DNA of 64,000 nucleotides from Bacillus sp. Bos-x628 (GCF_040500475.1 NZ_CP159358.1:372001-436000), one strand, 5' to 3'. Shown: positions 1-8,826, counted from the first letter of the stretch. Numbers and translations are program-made. The notes: a model not told the origin generated them from the sequence alone.

Positions 1-12
1 TGGAGAAAGCTG

Positions 13-258
13 GTGGACAGTATGAAATCATTTTCAACAGAAGAAAAGAGACAAATGATCAATGAAATACAACGTTTTTTTGCAAAAGAGCGCGAAGAAC
101 AAATTGGAGAAGTGGCAGCCGGTCAAGTATTAGCGTTTATCACACATCACCTTGGAAGCTACTATTATAATCAGGGAGTGCGCGATAGTCGAGATATTGC
201 GGTTCAACGTGCGCAAGCATTAGAAGAAGACTTGTTTGCACTTGAAAAAAGAATATAG
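13..258 (+). CDS. DUF2164 family protein
   Basis: Small 81-residue soluble protein of unknown function. The pattern GxxxAxxxLxFxxxxLGxxxYNQGVRD in its middle third and the C-terminal run ending in DLFALEK are what I recognise as the DUF2164 family, usually about 80 residues, so this copy is complete. The GTG at 13 has GGAG at 2-5 as ribosome binding site with good spacing; the in-frame ATG at 22 has only a weak GGTGG before it. No membrane segment or cofactor motif is visible. The gene on its left is outside the window, so operon membership cannot be judged. Confidence 0.75.
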   Translation: MDSMKSFSTEEKRQMINEIQRFFAKEREEQIGEVAAGQVLAFITHHLGSYYYNQGVRDSRDIAVQRAQALEEDLFALEKRI

Positions 259-506
259 AAAAAAAGTCTCTTTTAAGCTACTAAGTGGTTTACAATCGTT
301 ATCAGGAGAAATTCAAAAAAACACCCCCTTAATAAAGAACGCATATTCGTATCATATGTATTGATTAAAAGGTGGAAACCAAAGTTACGTTTGAATCGTT
401 TTATGAATAACCATTGATGAAATACAGCGCTTTTTTGGTTTTGTTTCATCAAAATATGGAATCAAACATACAAATAGGCGAAGTGCAGATGGTGGAGGTG
501 CTAAAT

Positions 507-851
507 ATGGGGAAAATTAAACTAAAAATTGCAATTTTATTTGTTTTACTGCTTTGTTTAGGTGCAAGCTATTTATACATGAATGGCATGAAAATTGAAG
601 ATGTGCCAACAGCCATTGGCGAAAGCTTAACAAACAACGATAAAGATTACACGATCTATGAGTATACCATTACGAAAATTGATGGTGATGAATATTATGG
701 TCAAGCGAAAAATGGCACGAAAATCATTTTTAATGGGAAGAAGTTTGAAGACGATGTCTCCGATTTGAAAAAAGGTGACCGCATTAAAGCCTACTTTAGT
801 AAAGAAAAAAGAATAGACGGTCTTATAAAAGTCGTAAAAGTCGTTAATTAA
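507..851 (+). CDS. Hypothetical membrane-anchored protein, 114 aa
   Basis: I do not recognise this gene. The ATG at 507 follows GGTGGAGGTG at 491-500, a strong ribosome binding site; a longer reading from 414 has no such signal. Residues 5-24 form one hydrophobic segment (KIAILFVLLLCLG core) that looks like an uncleaved anchor or a signal peptide without an obvious cleavage site. The remaining 90 residues are polar, with alternating YxYTITKI, YYGQAKNGTKI and DRIKAYF stretches suggesting a small all-beta extracytoplasmic domain, loosely like DUF1093/YxeA or DUF3221 proteins. It is a single gene between a DUF2164 gene and the rib operon and ends at its own terminator. Confidence 0.6.
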   Translation: MGKIKLKIAILFVLLLCLGASYLYMNGMKIEDVPTAIGESLTNNDKDYTIYEYTITKIDGDEYYGQAKNGTKIIFNGKKFEDDVSDLKKGDRIKAYFSKEKRIDGLIKVVKVVN

Positions 852-854
852 CAC

Positions 855-882
855 GTCTCCTTTCCTATAAGGAGGCTTTTTT
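855..882 (+). terminator. Intrinsic terminator after the hypothetical membrane protein
   Basis: Eight-base-pair stem, GTCTCCTT at 855-862 against AAGGAGGC at 869-876 with one G-T pair, six-base loop, followed by six T residues. It separates the upstream gene from the rib promoter. Confidence 0.8.
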
Positions 883-909
883 AATGGAAATGTAAAGGAA
901 TCTTGATTG

Positions 910-938
910 TTGCATTTGTCAACAAGGATCGCTATAAT
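910..938 (+). promoter_or_regulatory. Sigma-A promoter of the rib operon
   Basis: TTGCAT at 910-915, a 17-base spacer and a perfect TATAAT at 933-938. Transcription would begin near 945, about 25 bases before the FMN riboswitch, the arrangement expected for a riboswitch leader. Confidence 0.7.
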
Positions 939-968
939 AGCTCCTAAGGACAGATGAATATCGATTGT

Positions 969-1106
969 ATCCTTCGGGGCAGGGTGAAAATCCCGACCGA
1001 CGGTAATAAAGCGAATGCTTTACAGCCCGTGACCCGTTAATTTAATTAACGGTTGATTCAGTGAAAAGCTGAAGCCGACAGTGAAAGTCTGGATGGGAGA
1101 AGGATA
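969..1106 (+). ncRNA. FMN riboswitch (RFN element) of the rib operon
   Basis: The RFN core is easily read: the opening strand ATCCTTCGGGGCAGGGTG, the conserved CCGACCGACGGT segment, AGCCCGTGACCC in the middle, GAAGCCGACAGT, and the closing GGATGGGAGAAGGAT, which pairs back to the opening strand. Between them a variable hairpin (AACGGGTC-type arm around 1034-1055) is AT-rich. FMN binding to this class of RNA favours the downstream terminator at 1167-1194 and so lowers riboflavin gene expression. A second copy precedes ribU at 20200. Confidence 0.97.
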
Positions 1107-1166
1107 AAGAAAGCTATGATTGAAAAATATTTGTTAATCATAGTTTTATTTCTGATGCAAAAAAAC

Positions 1167-1200
1167 AAAGCCCCGGAATGTTTTCCGGGGCTTTCTGTAT
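1167..1200 (+). terminator. Riboswitch-controlled terminator in the rib leader
   Basis: An 11-bp perfect stem, AAAGCCCCGGA at 1167-1177 and its complement at 1184-1194, with a six-base loop and the weak tail CTGTAT. It lies 60 bases beyond the FMN aptamer and before ribE, so it is the expected expression platform. Confidence 0.88.
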
Positions 1201-1326
1201 GTAAAAGACATGCAGTGTTGATTAGGTGATCCCTCATATTGTATTGACCATAAAAAGCGACGAAGGTGCTCAATCGATCACATGTCCCTCAATCGCTTTG
1301 AAACTTATGAAGAAAGGGAGGATCAC

Positions 1327-1977
1327 ATGTTTACGGGTATTATTGAAGAAATTGGCACAGTCCAGTCATTAAGCAAAAGAGCAGCTGATGCTATGAAAAT
1401 GGTCATCAAGTGTAGCCGTATTCTAGAGGATGTACATCTTGGAGACAGTATTGCAATTAATGGCGTTTGCCTTACTGTCACAAGCTATTCAGAAGAACAA
1501 TTTACGGCAGATGTGATGCCTGAGACGGTTAAAGCCACATCACTTGGTGACCTCAAATCAGGCAGTAAAGTAAATCTAGAACGTGCCATGTCCTCAAATG
1601 GACGATTTGGCGGTCATTTTGTATCAGGCCACATTGATGGGACCGCCTCGATTACCCGAATAGAAAAGAACAGCAATGCCATTTACTATGATTTAGAGAT
1701 GGACAAGTCTCTCACAGACATGCTTACTAAAAAGGGATCAATTGCATTAGATGGCGTCAGCTTGACGATTTTTGATTTGCGTGATTCACACGTCACAGTC
1801 TCCATCATTCCACATACGCTTGAAGGAACAATTTTTCCGACTAAAACTATCGGCGATTTGGTGAATGTAGAGTGTGATATGATCGGGAAATATATTTATC
1901 GTTTTTTAACAAAAGGACATGACGATCAACAGCCATCTCGATTGACCCCATCATTTTTAAAAGAGCATGGATTTTAG
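1327..1977 (+). CDS. ribE: Riboflavin synthase, alpha subunit
   Basis: Last enzyme of riboflavin synthesis: dismutates two molecules of 6,7-dimethyl-8-ribityllumazine to riboflavin. The 216 residues form the usual tandem of two lumazine-binding domains. Copy one begins MFTGIIEE; copy two begins about residue 98 after [10 protein letters not shown]. Repeated DxxxxNGVCLTV and LDGVSLTI motifs mark the two binding sites. The ATG at 1327 follows AAAGGGAGG with 5-6 bases spacing and gives the standard N-terminus; a longer in-frame reading from 1282 adds unconserved residues. It is the first gene after the riboswitch. In B. subtilis ribD sits here, so its absence is notable. ribB follows 11 bases downstream. 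Confidence 0.96.
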   Translation: MFTGIIEEIGTVQSLSKRAADAMKMVIKCSRILEDVHLGDSIAINGVCLTVTSYSEEQFTADVMPETVKATSLGDLKSGSKVNLERAMSSNGRFGGHFVSGHIDGTASITRIEKNSNAIYYDLEMDKSLTDMLTKKGSIALDGVSLTIFDLRDSHVTVSIIPHTLEGTIFPTKTIGDLVNVECDMIGKYIYRFLTKGHDDQQPSRLTPSFLKEHGF

Positions 1978-1988
1978 GAGGCGATTGT

Positions 1989-2612
1989 ATGTATCATTCT
2001 GTTGAAGATGCAGTAAAAGCACTTAAACAAGGAGAAATTATTATCGTAGTAGATGATGAAGACAGAGAAAATGAAGGAGACTTTGTGGCACTTGCCGAGC
2101 ACGCAACGCCAGAGGTCATTAACTTCATGGCTTTATATGGCAGAGGTCTCATTTGTACACCAGTACATGCATCAATCGCAAAACGCCTTCACTTGCATCC
2201 AATGGTGGCACGGAACACAGATGCACATCATACAGCATTTACGGTGAGCATTGACCATACATCAACAACGACTGGTATTAGTGCATTTGAACGCTCGACA
2301 ACCATTTTGGCGATGCTAAATAAAAACGCAGAACCAGAAGAATTTACTCGTCCTGGGCACGTGTTTCCACTTATTGCGAAAGATGGCGGTGTATTAGAAA
2401 GACCAGGACATACAGAGGCGGCAGTTGATTTGGCGAGGCTCGCTGGTTCAGAGCCAGCTGGAGTCATATGCGAAATTATGAATATAGATGGTACAATGGC
2501 GCGTATCCCTGAGCTGGTGAACATACAAAAAAAGCATGATTTAAAGATGCTGACCATTGAGGCGTTGCGCCAACATTTAAATAATCAAACAACTTTATTA
2601 GATACAAAATAA
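1989..2612 (+). CDS. ribB: 3,4-dihydroxy-2-butanone-4-phosphate synthase, RibB domain only
   Basis: Converts ribulose 5-phosphate to formate and the four-carbon unit used by lumazine synthase. All the usual motifs are present: [12 protein letters not shown] near the N-terminus (metal and substrate acids), [33 protein letters not shown] and [16 protein letters not shown], then [11 protein letters not shown]. The protein stops at 207 residues. The orthologous B. subtilis protein RibBA is about twice as long because a GTP cyclohydrolase II domain follows; here the reading frame ends right after the linker ([17 protein letters not shown]) and ribH begins 27 bases later. No cyclohydrolase sequence remains. 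Start ATG has GGAGG overlapping the ribE stop. Function as DHBP synthase is secure. Confidence 0.95.
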   Translation: MYHSVEDAVKALKQGEIIIVVDDEDRENEGDFVALAEHATPEVINFMALYGRGLICTPVHASIAKRLHLHPMVARNTDAHHTAFTVSIDHTSTTTGISAFERSTTILAMLNKNAEPEEFTRPGHVFPLIAKDGGVLERPGHTEAAVDLARLAGSEPAGVICEIMNIDGTMARIPELVNIQKKHDLKMLTIEALRQHLNNQTTLLDTK

Positions 2613-2639
2613 AAATCACAGAAAAAGGATGAGGATCAT

Positions 2640-3104
2640 ATGAATACAATACAAGGCCATGTAGTAGCAGAAGGACTAAAATTTGCCATTGTGGCTGCGA
2701 GGTTTAATGATTTTATTACAAGCAAGCTGCTAGATGGAGCAGAAGATACATTACTTAGACATGGAGCAAACGGTGATGATATCGATGTTGTTTGGGTACC
2801 AGGTGCGTTTGAAATCCCATATATGGCAAAAAAACTAGCAGAGACCAAAAAATATGACGCTGTCATCACACTTGGGACTGTGATCCGCGGTGCGACATCG
2901 CATTATGATTATGTTTGCAATGAGGCAGCGAAAGGAATTGCTCAAAGTGCCATATCAACAGGCATTCCTATTATCTTTGGCGTCTTGACGACAGAATCAA
3001 TCGAACAAGCCATTGAAAGAGCAGGCACAAAAGCTGGAAACAAAGGCAGTGAATCGGCTGCTGCTGCTATTGAAATGGCCAATTTAAATCGAACGTTCCG
3101 TTAA
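2640..3104 (+). CDS. ribH: 6,7-dimethyl-8-ribityllumazine synthase
   Basis: Condenses 5-amino-6-ribitylaminouracil with dihydroxybutanone phosphate to give the substrate of RibE; the B. subtilis enzyme forms a 60-subunit icosahedral shell around RibE trimers. The 154 residues match that protein in length and through its whole course: ARFNDFIT near the start, [27 protein letters not shown] (with the catalytic His) and the [10 protein letters not shown] helix. ATG at 2640 is preceded by AAAGGATGAGG. Third gene of the rib operon; a 114-base gap separates it from ribT. Confidence 0.97.
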   Translation: MNTIQGHVVAEGLKFAIVAARFNDFITSKLLDGAEDTLLRHGANGDDIDVVWVPGAFEIPYMAKKLAETKKYDAVITLGTVIRGATSHYDYVCNEAAKGIAQSAISTGIPIIFGVLTTESIEQAIERAGTKAGNKGSESAAAAIEMANLNRTFR

Positions 3105-3209
3105 TTTCATGAAAAAGAGTTTAAAAACTGCATGAAAATGTTTATAATGTGTGATGAGCAAATGATTCACAAGGAGATTTGCTGGAAAAAAGGATAATTT
3201 CAATACTGA

Positions 3210-3572
<363 letters not shown>

Positions 3573-3589
3573 ATATCACACATTTATAA

Positions 3590-3620
3590 AAGCAGAGGTC
3601 AAATCCCTCTGCTTTTTTTA
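3590..3620. terminator. Bidirectional terminator between ribT and ypuF
   Basis: Nine-base-pair stem AAGCAGAGG (3590-3598) and CCTCTGCTT (3606-3614) followed by a T tract on the + strand, with A residues before it that serve the - strand. It overlaps the end of ypuF. Confidence 0.88.
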
Positions 3621-4123
3621 CGTTTTAATTGTCTCTTCCGTTCAAGTATTACATCCGACCGATCACGAAGTCGATGTTTTTCAATTAAAAAGGTATGAGA
3701 TAAGTTACTTTCCTGTCCAAAGGGAAGACCTTCTTTTTCCGCCATTTGTCTGCATAAAGATAGAAGTGCCTCATCCTTTATCGGGAGCATCACACTTTCA
3801 TAGGGCATCTCTGCGTCCATTTTCTTTTTAAGTGTCCTAAGGAGCAGGATGAACGCTTCATCATCTAGACCAAGATTGACTAATGCCTTTCTTTCAGTTG
3901 ATAACAAGTGAAGACTGTTTGAAATTAGCCGTTTTGCTCCTTTTACATTACCTCGTCTTTGGTGATATAAAGCGACAGCAAGCTGAATCAACCCTACCCA
4001 GTATTCTTTGCGATGCTCTGGGGGATCTTCTTTCCAATATTCTTCAAGAGTTTCATGACATTCAAAATAATCTCTTGTCGTATGAAATTCGTGTAAAAAT
4101 GCGAGATACGGTTCAGCGTACAC
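3599..4123 (-). CDS. ypuF: DUF309 domain protein YpuF
   Basis: Conserved protein of unknown biochemical role. DUF309 motifs are clear: RDYFECHETLEEYW near the N-terminus and LIQLAVALYHQRRGNVKGA, the helical His/Glu-rich pair typical of the family. I place the start at the GTG at 4123 (MYAEPYLAFLHEF...), giving 174 residues: AAAAGGAG lies nine bases upstream, and the N-terminus then lines up with the B. subtilis protein. Longer readings from GTG 4144 or ATG 4132 would put that binding site inside the gene. Convergent with ribT, sharing its terminator. Confidence 0.88.
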   Translation of the reverse strand: MYAEPYLAFLHEFHTTRDYFECHETLEEYWKEDPPEHRKEYWVGLIQLAVALYHQRRGNVKGAKRLISNSLHLLSTERKALVNLGLDDEAFILLLRTLKKKMDAEMPYESVMLPIKDEALLSLCRQMAEKEGLPFGQESNLSHTFLIEKHRLRDRSDVILERKRQLKRKKSRGI

Positions 4124-4177
4124 ATCGGTCATCTCCTTTTCCACTATCAGTCTAACACACCGAAAAGAAAAGAAGAA

Positions 4178-4207
4178 AGAGCGCCTCTTTTGTCAAAAGG
4201 ACGCTCT
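4178..4207 (-). terminator. Terminator of the YjcZ-type microprotein gene
   Basis: Read on the - strand, AGAGCG...CGCTCT closes over an inner TCCTTTTG/CAAAAGAGG pairing and is followed by a pyrimidine-rich TTTCTTCTTTTC tail. It starts a few bases after the stop codon at 4214. Confidence 0.8.
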
Positions 4208-4213
4208 GGTTCT

Positions 4214-4306
4214 TTAATAAACCCAAGCCGCGCCAACGATGATCAGCAAGATGAACAGCACAACAATAAGCGCAAATCCTCCGCCGAAGTAATAGCCATC
4301 TCCCAT
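4214..4306 (-). CDS. YjcZ/YjcB-type hydrophobic sporulation microprotein, 30 aa
   Basis: A 30-codon gene too short for ordinary ORF calling. The product starts MGDGYYFGGGFALIVVLF and ends IIVGAAWVY: a Gly/Tyr-rich head and one hydrophobic helix, the layout of the YjcZ family of tiny Bacillus spore proteins. AAAGGAGG lies nine bases before the ATG, a tidy terminator follows the stop, and a sigma-K-like promoter lies upstream, so it has a full expression unit. Its exact role is unknown; such proteins are usually found in spores or expressed late in sporulation. It sits between ypuF (same strand) and scpA (divergent). Confidence 0.85.
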   Translation of the reverse strand: MGDGYYFGGGFALIVVLFILLIIVGAAWVY

Positions 4307-4347
4307 AATGATACGGCCTCCTTTTTCATCAGTTCGTATTACAGTTG

Positions 4348-4376
4348 TATTCTATGTATTCGTGCTCACTTTGGTA
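4348..4376 (-). promoter_or_regulatory. Candidate sigma-K promoter of the microprotein gene
   Basis: On the - strand TACC (4376-4373), 16 bases, then CATAGAATA (4356-4348). The second box fits CATAnnnTA of sigma-K, and the first holds the AC core. It lies about 42 bases before the ATG. Sigma-K control would suit a spore microprotein but is inferred only from the match. Confidence 0.55.
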
Positions 4377-4431
4377 TGGGCGGTTCCGTTGTTTTTTACG
4401 TTTTAGCCATTGCAGTAAGGCAGAAATTATA

Positions 4432-4461
4432 TTGGACGAGAGCTTGATGGTGTCTTATACT
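4432..4461 (+). promoter_or_regulatory. Probable sigma-A promoter of scpA-scpB
   Basis: TTGGAC at 4432-4437, 18-base spacer and TATACT at 4456-4461; start of transcription near 4468, about 48 bases before scpA. Confidence 0.6.
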
Positions 4462-4515
4462 AAAAGTTAGCCGGTAAAATGGTACTTAGAAGACAGTAGA
4501 AATGGTGAGAAAAGA

Positions 4516-5274
4516 ATGCTGGAATATCAAGTGAAAATAGATTCGTTTGAGGGTCCATTGGACTTGCTTTTACATTTAATCAACCGTTTGGAAATAGATA
4601 TTTATGATATTCCTGTTGCTAAAATTACGGAGCAGTATTTATTATATGTCCATACGATGAGGGAGCTTGAGCTGGATGTAGCAAGTGAGTATTTGGTGAT
4701 GGCAGCAACCCTCCTAAGTATTAAGAGCAGAATGCTTCTTCCTAAACAAGAGGAAGAGCTTTTTGATGAAGAGCTACTCGAAGAGGAAGAGGACCCTCGT
4801 GAAGAGCTGATTGGAAAATTGATTGAATACCGTAAGTATAAAAATGCAGCGCAACAATTAAAGGAACGTGAAGAAGAGCGGCAAAATGCCTTTACGAAAC
4901 CGCCAAGCGATTTAAGTGAATTTGCAAAAGAAGCTGATGCAAAGGACACAAATTTGCATGTAACGGTGTATGATATGTTAGGTGCGTTCCAAAAGGTATT
5001 AAACCGAAAAAAAATAACGAAACCAACACCATCAAAGATTACAAGACAAGAAATTCCGATTGAAGACAAAATGAATGAGATTATGAATCATTTAAGAAAA
5101 ACAAAAAAACGAATCAATTTCATGACACTTTTCCAACATGATCAAAAGGAACACCTTGTCGTGACGTTTCTTGCTGTTCTCGAACTGATGAAAAGCCAAC
5201 AAATTATGTTAGAGCAAGAAGGGAACTTTGAAGACATCTATATTATAGGGAGTGAAACGATTCATGACGCTTGA
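4516..5274 (+). CDS. scpA: Segregation and condensation protein ScpA (kleisin)
   Basis: Kleisin subunit that bridges the SMC heads and, with ScpB, forms the bacterial condensin that compacts and segregates the origin region. The 252-residue protein has the family N-terminal helical domain ([23 protein letters not shown], residues about 9-31), [11 protein letters not shown], an acidic stretch of consecutive Glu/Asp at about residues 77-95, and a C-terminal winged-helix region with [14 protein letters not shown]. Start ATG at 4516 has GGTGAG upstream. scpB starts inside its last codons, an overlap of 11 bases that suggests translational coupling of the two partners. Confidence 0.96.
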   Translation: MLEYQVKIDSFEGPLDLLLHLINRLEIDIYDIPVAKITEQYLLYVHTMRELELDVASEYLVMAATLLSIKSRMLLPKQEEELFDEELLEEEEDPREELIGKLIEYRKYKNAAQQLKEREEERQNAFTKPPSDLSEFAKEADAKDTNLHVTVYDMLGAFQKVLNRKKITKPTPSKITRQEIPIEDKMNEIMNHLRKTKKRINFMTLFQHDQKEHLVVTFLAVLELMKSQQIMLEQEGNFEDIYIIGSETIHDA

Positions 5275-5857
5275 TATCGTGAATTGGAAAGCCATTTTAG
5301 AAGCGCTGCTTTATGCAGCAGGAGATGAAGGCTTAACAAGGAAACAGCTCATGTCTGTTCTTGAAGTTGATGAGGCGGCATTACTCAACATGATGTCTCT
5401 CGTGAAAGAAGAGTATCAAAAAAAAGAACGAGGTATTGAACTCATTGAATATGCCGATTCATATATGTTGCTCACTAAAAAAGAATACAGCGTTTACTTA
5501 AAAAAATTAGTGGAAACCCCTTCAAAAGGCTTATCGCAAGCTGCACTAGAGGTACTGGCGATTGTCTCATACAAACAGCCGATTACACGTGCTGAAGTAG
5601 AGGAAATCCGTGGCGTCAAATCAGAACGGGTTCTTCACAGTTTAGTAGCCAAAGCATTATTGTGCGAGGTTGGACGTGCAGAAGGTCCGGGACGAGCAAT
5701 TCTATATGGTACGACACCTACCTTTTTAGAGCAATTTGGCTTAAAGGCTCTTGATGAATTGCCGCCGCTTCCAGAGAATGTTGAGGCAGATGGTATACAA
5801 GAAGAAGCCGATTTATTTTTTGAAAACTTCAATCAAACATTTGAAGAAATAAAGTAG
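5264..5857 (+). CDS. scpB: Segregation and condensation protein ScpB
   Basis: Partner of ScpA; a dimer of tandem winged-helix proteins that binds the middle of the kleisin. The conserved core [32 protein letters not shown] and the glycine-rich [15 protein letters not shown] mark the second winged helix; the acidic tail [18 protein letters not shown] is also typical. The ATG at 5264 gives 197 residues, the normal length, with GGGAG about eleven bases upstream; a GTG at 5252 would be too close to that site. Overlaps scpA by 11 bases. Confidence 0.95.
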   Translation: MTLDIVNWKAILEALLYAAGDEGLTRKQLMSVLEVDEAALLNMMSLVKEEYQKKERGIELIEYADSYMLLTKKEYSVYLKKLVETPSKGLSQAALEVLAIVSYKQPITRAEVEEIRGVKSERVLHSLVAKALLCEVGRAEGPGRAILYGTTPTFLEQFGLKALDELPPLPENVEADGIQEEADLFFENFNQTFEEIK

Positions 5858-5892
5858 TTCTAAACAAGGAAATATGTATGATAAAATATTAA

Positions 5893-5918
5893 AAAAGATT
5901 TTAGGTCTAAAATCTTTT
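5893..5918 (+). terminator. Weak hairpin after scpB
   Basis: Perfect 11-bp AT-rich stem AAAAGATTTTA/TAAAATCTTTT with a four-base loop. No T tract beyond the stem itself, so termination may be partial. Confidence 0.5.
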
Positions 5919-5971
5919 GATGAAAGATAAAATGGTGACAAAGCCATGAGGGGAAGGTAAACACGAAACAA

Positions 5972-6451
5972 ATGGCACATTTAAATGTGAAGGATCAAGT
6001 TGATCAAGCAGGCGTATTTTTATCAAAGGTTGCAACTGAAGTGAATGTATTTCTAAATGAAGCTACCTTATCAAGCTTGAAACGATTAAACCCCGAAGCG
6101 GAAGCCTATTATTGTGACATATTGAGTACATTACGGAAGCTCGCTGTGTATAGCGAGGATGCGGCAGCAGTTTGCCAGAAAATGGGGCAACAGCATACAT
6201 TCCCGCAGCAAGCCGCACAGCAAATCCTTTACCGTATTTATCATCAGTGTATTGAAGAATTTTTTACTCCGAAAAAGGATACATGGTATGAGGATAGCCG
6301 TTCGGCTTATACTGGGAAAAGCAGTATTGTTTTTCACCATGAGGTATCTGCCGGTCTAAAGCAGTTATTTTCATCATTAGAAAAAGACTTTTTAATGATG
6401 AGAGAAGAGCTAGAATATACAGTTTCTCATCATCAAATGAAAATGGTATAA
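5972..6451 (+). CDS. ypuI: DUF3907 family protein YpuI
   Basis: Conserved Bacillus protein without known function, 159 residues, mostly helical and soluble. The central block LRKLAVYSEDAAAVC, then YRIYHQCIEEFF(T/S)PKK and WYEDSRSAYTGKSSI, are the recognisable YpuI motifs; the C-terminal half ends with MREELEYTVSHHQMKMV. The protein is shorter at the C-terminus than the B. subtilis homologue as I remember it (about 179 residues). The start is not settled: ATG 5972 has AGGGGAAGG about 14 bases upstream, which is long; GTG at 5987 is an alternative. A terminator follows. Confidence 0.8.
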   Translation: MAHLNVKDQVDQAGVFLSKVATEVNVFLNEATLSSLKRLNPEAEAYYCDILSTLRKLAVYSEDAAAVCQKMGQQHTFPQQAAQQILYRIYHQCIEEFFTPKKDTWYEDSRSAYTGKSSIVFHHEVSAGLKQLFSSLEKDFLMMREELEYTVSHHQMKMV

Positions 6452-6461
6452 GCAAGAAAAG

Positions 6462-6487
6462 CGTCTCTATACGTAGAGGCGTTTTTT
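6462..6487 (+). terminator. Terminator after ypuI
   Basis: CGTCTCT (6462-6468) pairs with AGAGGCG (6475-6481), six-base loop, then seven T residues. Confidence 0.85.
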
Positions 6488-6500
6488 TGTGGACGAAGCA

Positions 6501-6528
6501 TCATAACTTTTTCTGCCATGCATACACT
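6501..6528 (+). promoter_or_regulatory. Sigma-E type promoter of dacB-spmA-spmB
   Basis: TCATAAC at 6501-6507, a 13-base spacer, then CATACACT at 6521-6528, an exact match to the sigma-E -10 consensus CATACAHT. Mother-cell expression fits the role of DacB and SpmAB in spore cortex formation. Confidence 0.65.
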
Positions 6529-6552
6529 TTTACAAAACGGACAAGGACGTGA

Positions 6553-7710
6553 ATGAACATGCCCTATTTAAAAATTGGTACAGCAGTCCTTCTTCTATTT
6601 ACACTTTTATTGCCATTTTCCTCACATGCTCAAGCAGAAGTCTCATTATCAGTGAGTGCGAGAAGCGCCATTTTAATAGATGGACAATCAGGCAGAGTTC
6701 TATTTGGAAAAGGCGAGCATGAAAAAAGAAGAGTCGCCAGCATTACAAAAATTATGACTGCTGTATTAGCGATAGAATCAGGAAAAATGAAAGAAACCGT
6801 CAAAGTATCAAAACGTGCAACTCAAGCAGAAGGTTCATCGATTTATTTAAAGGAAGGGCAGAAAGTGAGTTTAGAAGACCTTACCTATGGACTTATGCTG
6901 CGCTCTGGAAATGATGCAGCTGTTGCCATTGCTGAACATGTTGGCGGCAGTTTAGAAGGATTTATTTTTATGATGAATCAAAAAGCCTCTGAATTAGGAA
7001 TGGAGAATACGAATTTTCAAAATCCTCATGGACTGGATGATCATAAAAACCACTATTCATCTGCCTATGATATGGCGATACTAACAAAATACGCAATGCA
7101 GCATAAAGAATATCAAAAAATTGCCGGCACAACCTTTTATAAAGCAAAGACAATGGAAGGTTACTGGAAAAATAAAAACAAGCTGTTAACAGGTTTATAT
7201 CCGTATTCTACAGGAGGGAAAACGGGTTATACAAAACTTGCAAAACGAACCCTTGTTTCCACCGCTGAAAAAGGTGATGCTGTATTAATCGCGGTCACCA
7301 TCAATGCACCGGATGACTGGAATGATCACATTTCTATGTTTGAATATGCATTTGACCACTACAAAACATATCTGCTTGCTAAGAAGGGAAGGCTGGCCTC
7401 TTTAAAAGGGACTTTTTACGAAAAAAAAGCTTTCATAAAGCGTGATGTGGACTATTTATTAACTGAATATGAGAAAAAATTAGTGAAAATTGAAACCGAA
7501 ATGCTCACACCTGAAAAGAAATGGGAGAAACAACCTTCTGCTATTCCAGATGTTGTCGGAAAAATGACATTTTTGTTAGATGATCAAGTCATCGAGCAAG
7601 TGCCTATTTATTATGAGAATAAACGCAATCGAATGCCCCAAAAAAGCTTTCAAGAAATGTTTAAATCTGTCTTTCAGACATCTGTAGGCGGTTCTTCATG
7701 GTCAATCTAA
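6553..7710 (+). CDS. dacB: Sporulation D-alanyl-D-alanine carboxypeptidase DacB (PBP5*)
   Basis: Trims the pentapeptide of spore cortex peptidoglycan and so sets its cross-linking. The 385 residues start with a signal peptide (hydrophobic about 6-24, ending SHAQAE). Three penicillin-binding motifs are present: SITK with the nucleophile near Ser63, SGND about residue 121, and GGKTGYTK about residue 225. A C-terminal amphipathic end is expected for membrane association. ATG 6553 and ATG 6559 are both possible behind AAGGA. A sigma-E promoter precedes it, and spmA begins inside its last 13 bases, as in the B. subtilis sporulation operon. Confidence 0.96.
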   Translation: MNMPYLKIGTAVLLLFTLLLPFSSHAQAEVSLSVSARSAILIDGQSGRVLFGKGEHEKRRVASITKIMTAVLAIESGKMKETVKVSKRATQAEGSSIYLKEGQKVSLEDLTYGLMLRSGNDAAVAIAEHVGGSLEGFIFMMNQKASELGMENTNFQNPHGLDDHKNHYSSAYDMAILTKYAMQHKEYQKIAGTTFYKAKTMEGYWKNKNKLLTGLYPYSTGGKTGYTKLAKRTLVSTAEKGDAVLIAVTINAPDDWNDHISMFEYAFDHYKTYLLAKKGRLASLKGTFYEKKAFIKRDVDYLLTEYEKKLVKIETEMLTPEKKWEKQPSAIPDVVGKMTFLLDDQVIEQVPIYYENKRNRMPQKSFQEMFKSVFQTSVGGSSWSI

Positions 7711-8288
7711 TTTGGGTTTTTCTGACTGTCATCGGTCTTGTATATGCCATGTTTAACGGAACGATGCAGGAAGTGAATGAAGCTGTATTTAAGGGCTCTA
7801 AAGAAGCTGTTACGATTTCCATCGGACTGATCAGTGTACTCGTTTTTTGGCTGGGGCTTATGAAAATTGCTGAGGAAGCGGGACTATTAAATTTTTTCAG
7901 TAAACTATGCCGGCCGTTTATTTCAAAGCTATTTCCAGACATCCCGCCCAATCATCCAGCAATGGGGTATATATTGTCTAATCTGATGGCAAATTTCTTC
8001 GGTCTTGGTAATGCCGCCACACCGCTTGGAATTAAAGCCATGGAACAAATGAAGAAATTAAACGGAGGGAAAAATGAGGCGAGTCGATCAATGATTACGT
8101 TTTTGGCTGTCAACACGTCATCCATTACCCTTGTGCCAACAACCGTCATTGCCATTAGAATGACATATGGTGCAGATCAGCCGACAGATATTGTCGGTCC
8201 GACTATTTTGGCGACGCTGATTTCCGGCATCGGTGCGATTATCATTGATCGCTATTTCCACTATCGTAGAAGCAGGCGGGGGGGATGA
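7698..8288 (+). CDS. spmA: Spore maturation protein SpmA
   Basis: Integral membrane protein needed for full dehydration of the spore core. 196 residues with about five hydrophobic helices and a nucleoside-transporter-gate-like core ([17 protein letters not shown], then [21 protein letters not shown]). The match to B. subtilis SpmA is close throughout and identical in length. Start ATG at 7698 overlaps dacB by 13 bases; spmB begins one base after its stop. What the SpmA/SpmB pair transports, if anything, is not settled. Confidence 0.95.
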   Translation: MVNLIWVFLTVIGLVYAMFNGTMQEVNEAVFKGSKEAVTISIGLISVLVFWLGLMKIAEEAGLLNFFSKLCRPFISKLFPDIPPNHPAMGYILSNLMANFFGLGNAATPLGIKAMEQMKKLNGGKNEASRSMITFLAVNTSSITLVPTTVIAIRMTYGADQPTDIVGPTILATLISGIGAIIIDRYFHYRRSRRGG

Positions 8289-8289
8289 T

Positions 8290-8826
8290 ATGGCTTTTGT
8301 TAACTGGCTATCACTTGCTTTGATTCCTCTGATCATTGCAGGAATTCTCATTGCAGGAACGATTAAAAAAGTACCGACTTATGAATCGTTTGTTGAAGGC
8401 GGCAAAGAAGGAATTCAGATTGCGTTCTCCATCATTCCTTATTTAGTTGGAATGCTTGTTGCGATTACCATTTTTCGTGCTTCAGGTGCGCTTGATTTTG
8501 TCATGGATCTGCTAAAGCCTGTGTTTACAGCGATTGGGTTTCCAACAGAGGTAGTTCCGCTGGCGTTTATTCGGCCGATATCAGGAACGGCAGCACTTGG
8601 CATGACATCAGATCTCATTGCTACATATGGACCCGATTCTTTTATAGGTCAACTTGCAGCCGTCATGCAGGGATCAACAGACACGACCCTTTACATTTTA
8701 ACAGTTTATTTTGGAGCAGTTGGAATTAAAAAAATGGGTGATGCACTTAAGGTGGGGCTTTTAGCAGACCTCATCGGGGTTATTGCATCCATTGTCATTG
8801 TGAGTTTATTATTTAGCGGCGCCTGA
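8290..8826 (+). CDS. spmB: Spore maturation protein SpmB
   Basis: Membrane partner of SpmA. 178 residues with the paired-gate pattern: TYESFVEGGKEGIQIAFSIIPYLVGMLVAI, then RPISGTAALGM, and STDTTLYILTVYFGAVGIKKMGDALKVGL. The ATG at 8290 directly follows the spmA stop and has a GGGGGG ribosome binding site inside the spmA end; an earlier in-frame start at 8233 would lie far inside spmA. A short terminator follows, closing the dacB operon. Confidence 0.95.
   Translation: MAFVNWLSLALIPLIIAGILIAGTIKKVPTYESFVEGGKEGIQIAFSIIPYLVGMLVAITIFRASGALDFVMDLLKPVFTAIGFPTEVVPLAFIRPISGTAALGMTSDLIATYGPDSFIGQLAAVMQGSTDTTLYILTVYFGAVGIKKMGDALKVGLLADLIGVIASIVIVSLLFSGA

Noticed and set aside
414..506. Upstream extension of the 507-851 gene to an ATG at 414
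   Set aside because: No ribosome site before 414, and a very strong one lies before the ATG at 507.
1197..1326. Possible C-terminal remnant of ribD between the leader terminator and ribE
   Set aside because: One frame stays open and runs into ribE out of frame, but its residues do not resemble the RibD C-terminus as I know it. I treat it as intergenic.
4190..4447. 85-residue + strand frame over the microprotein gene
   Set aside because: It is the antisense of the YjcZ-type gene, its promoter and its terminator, and the translation is low in sense.
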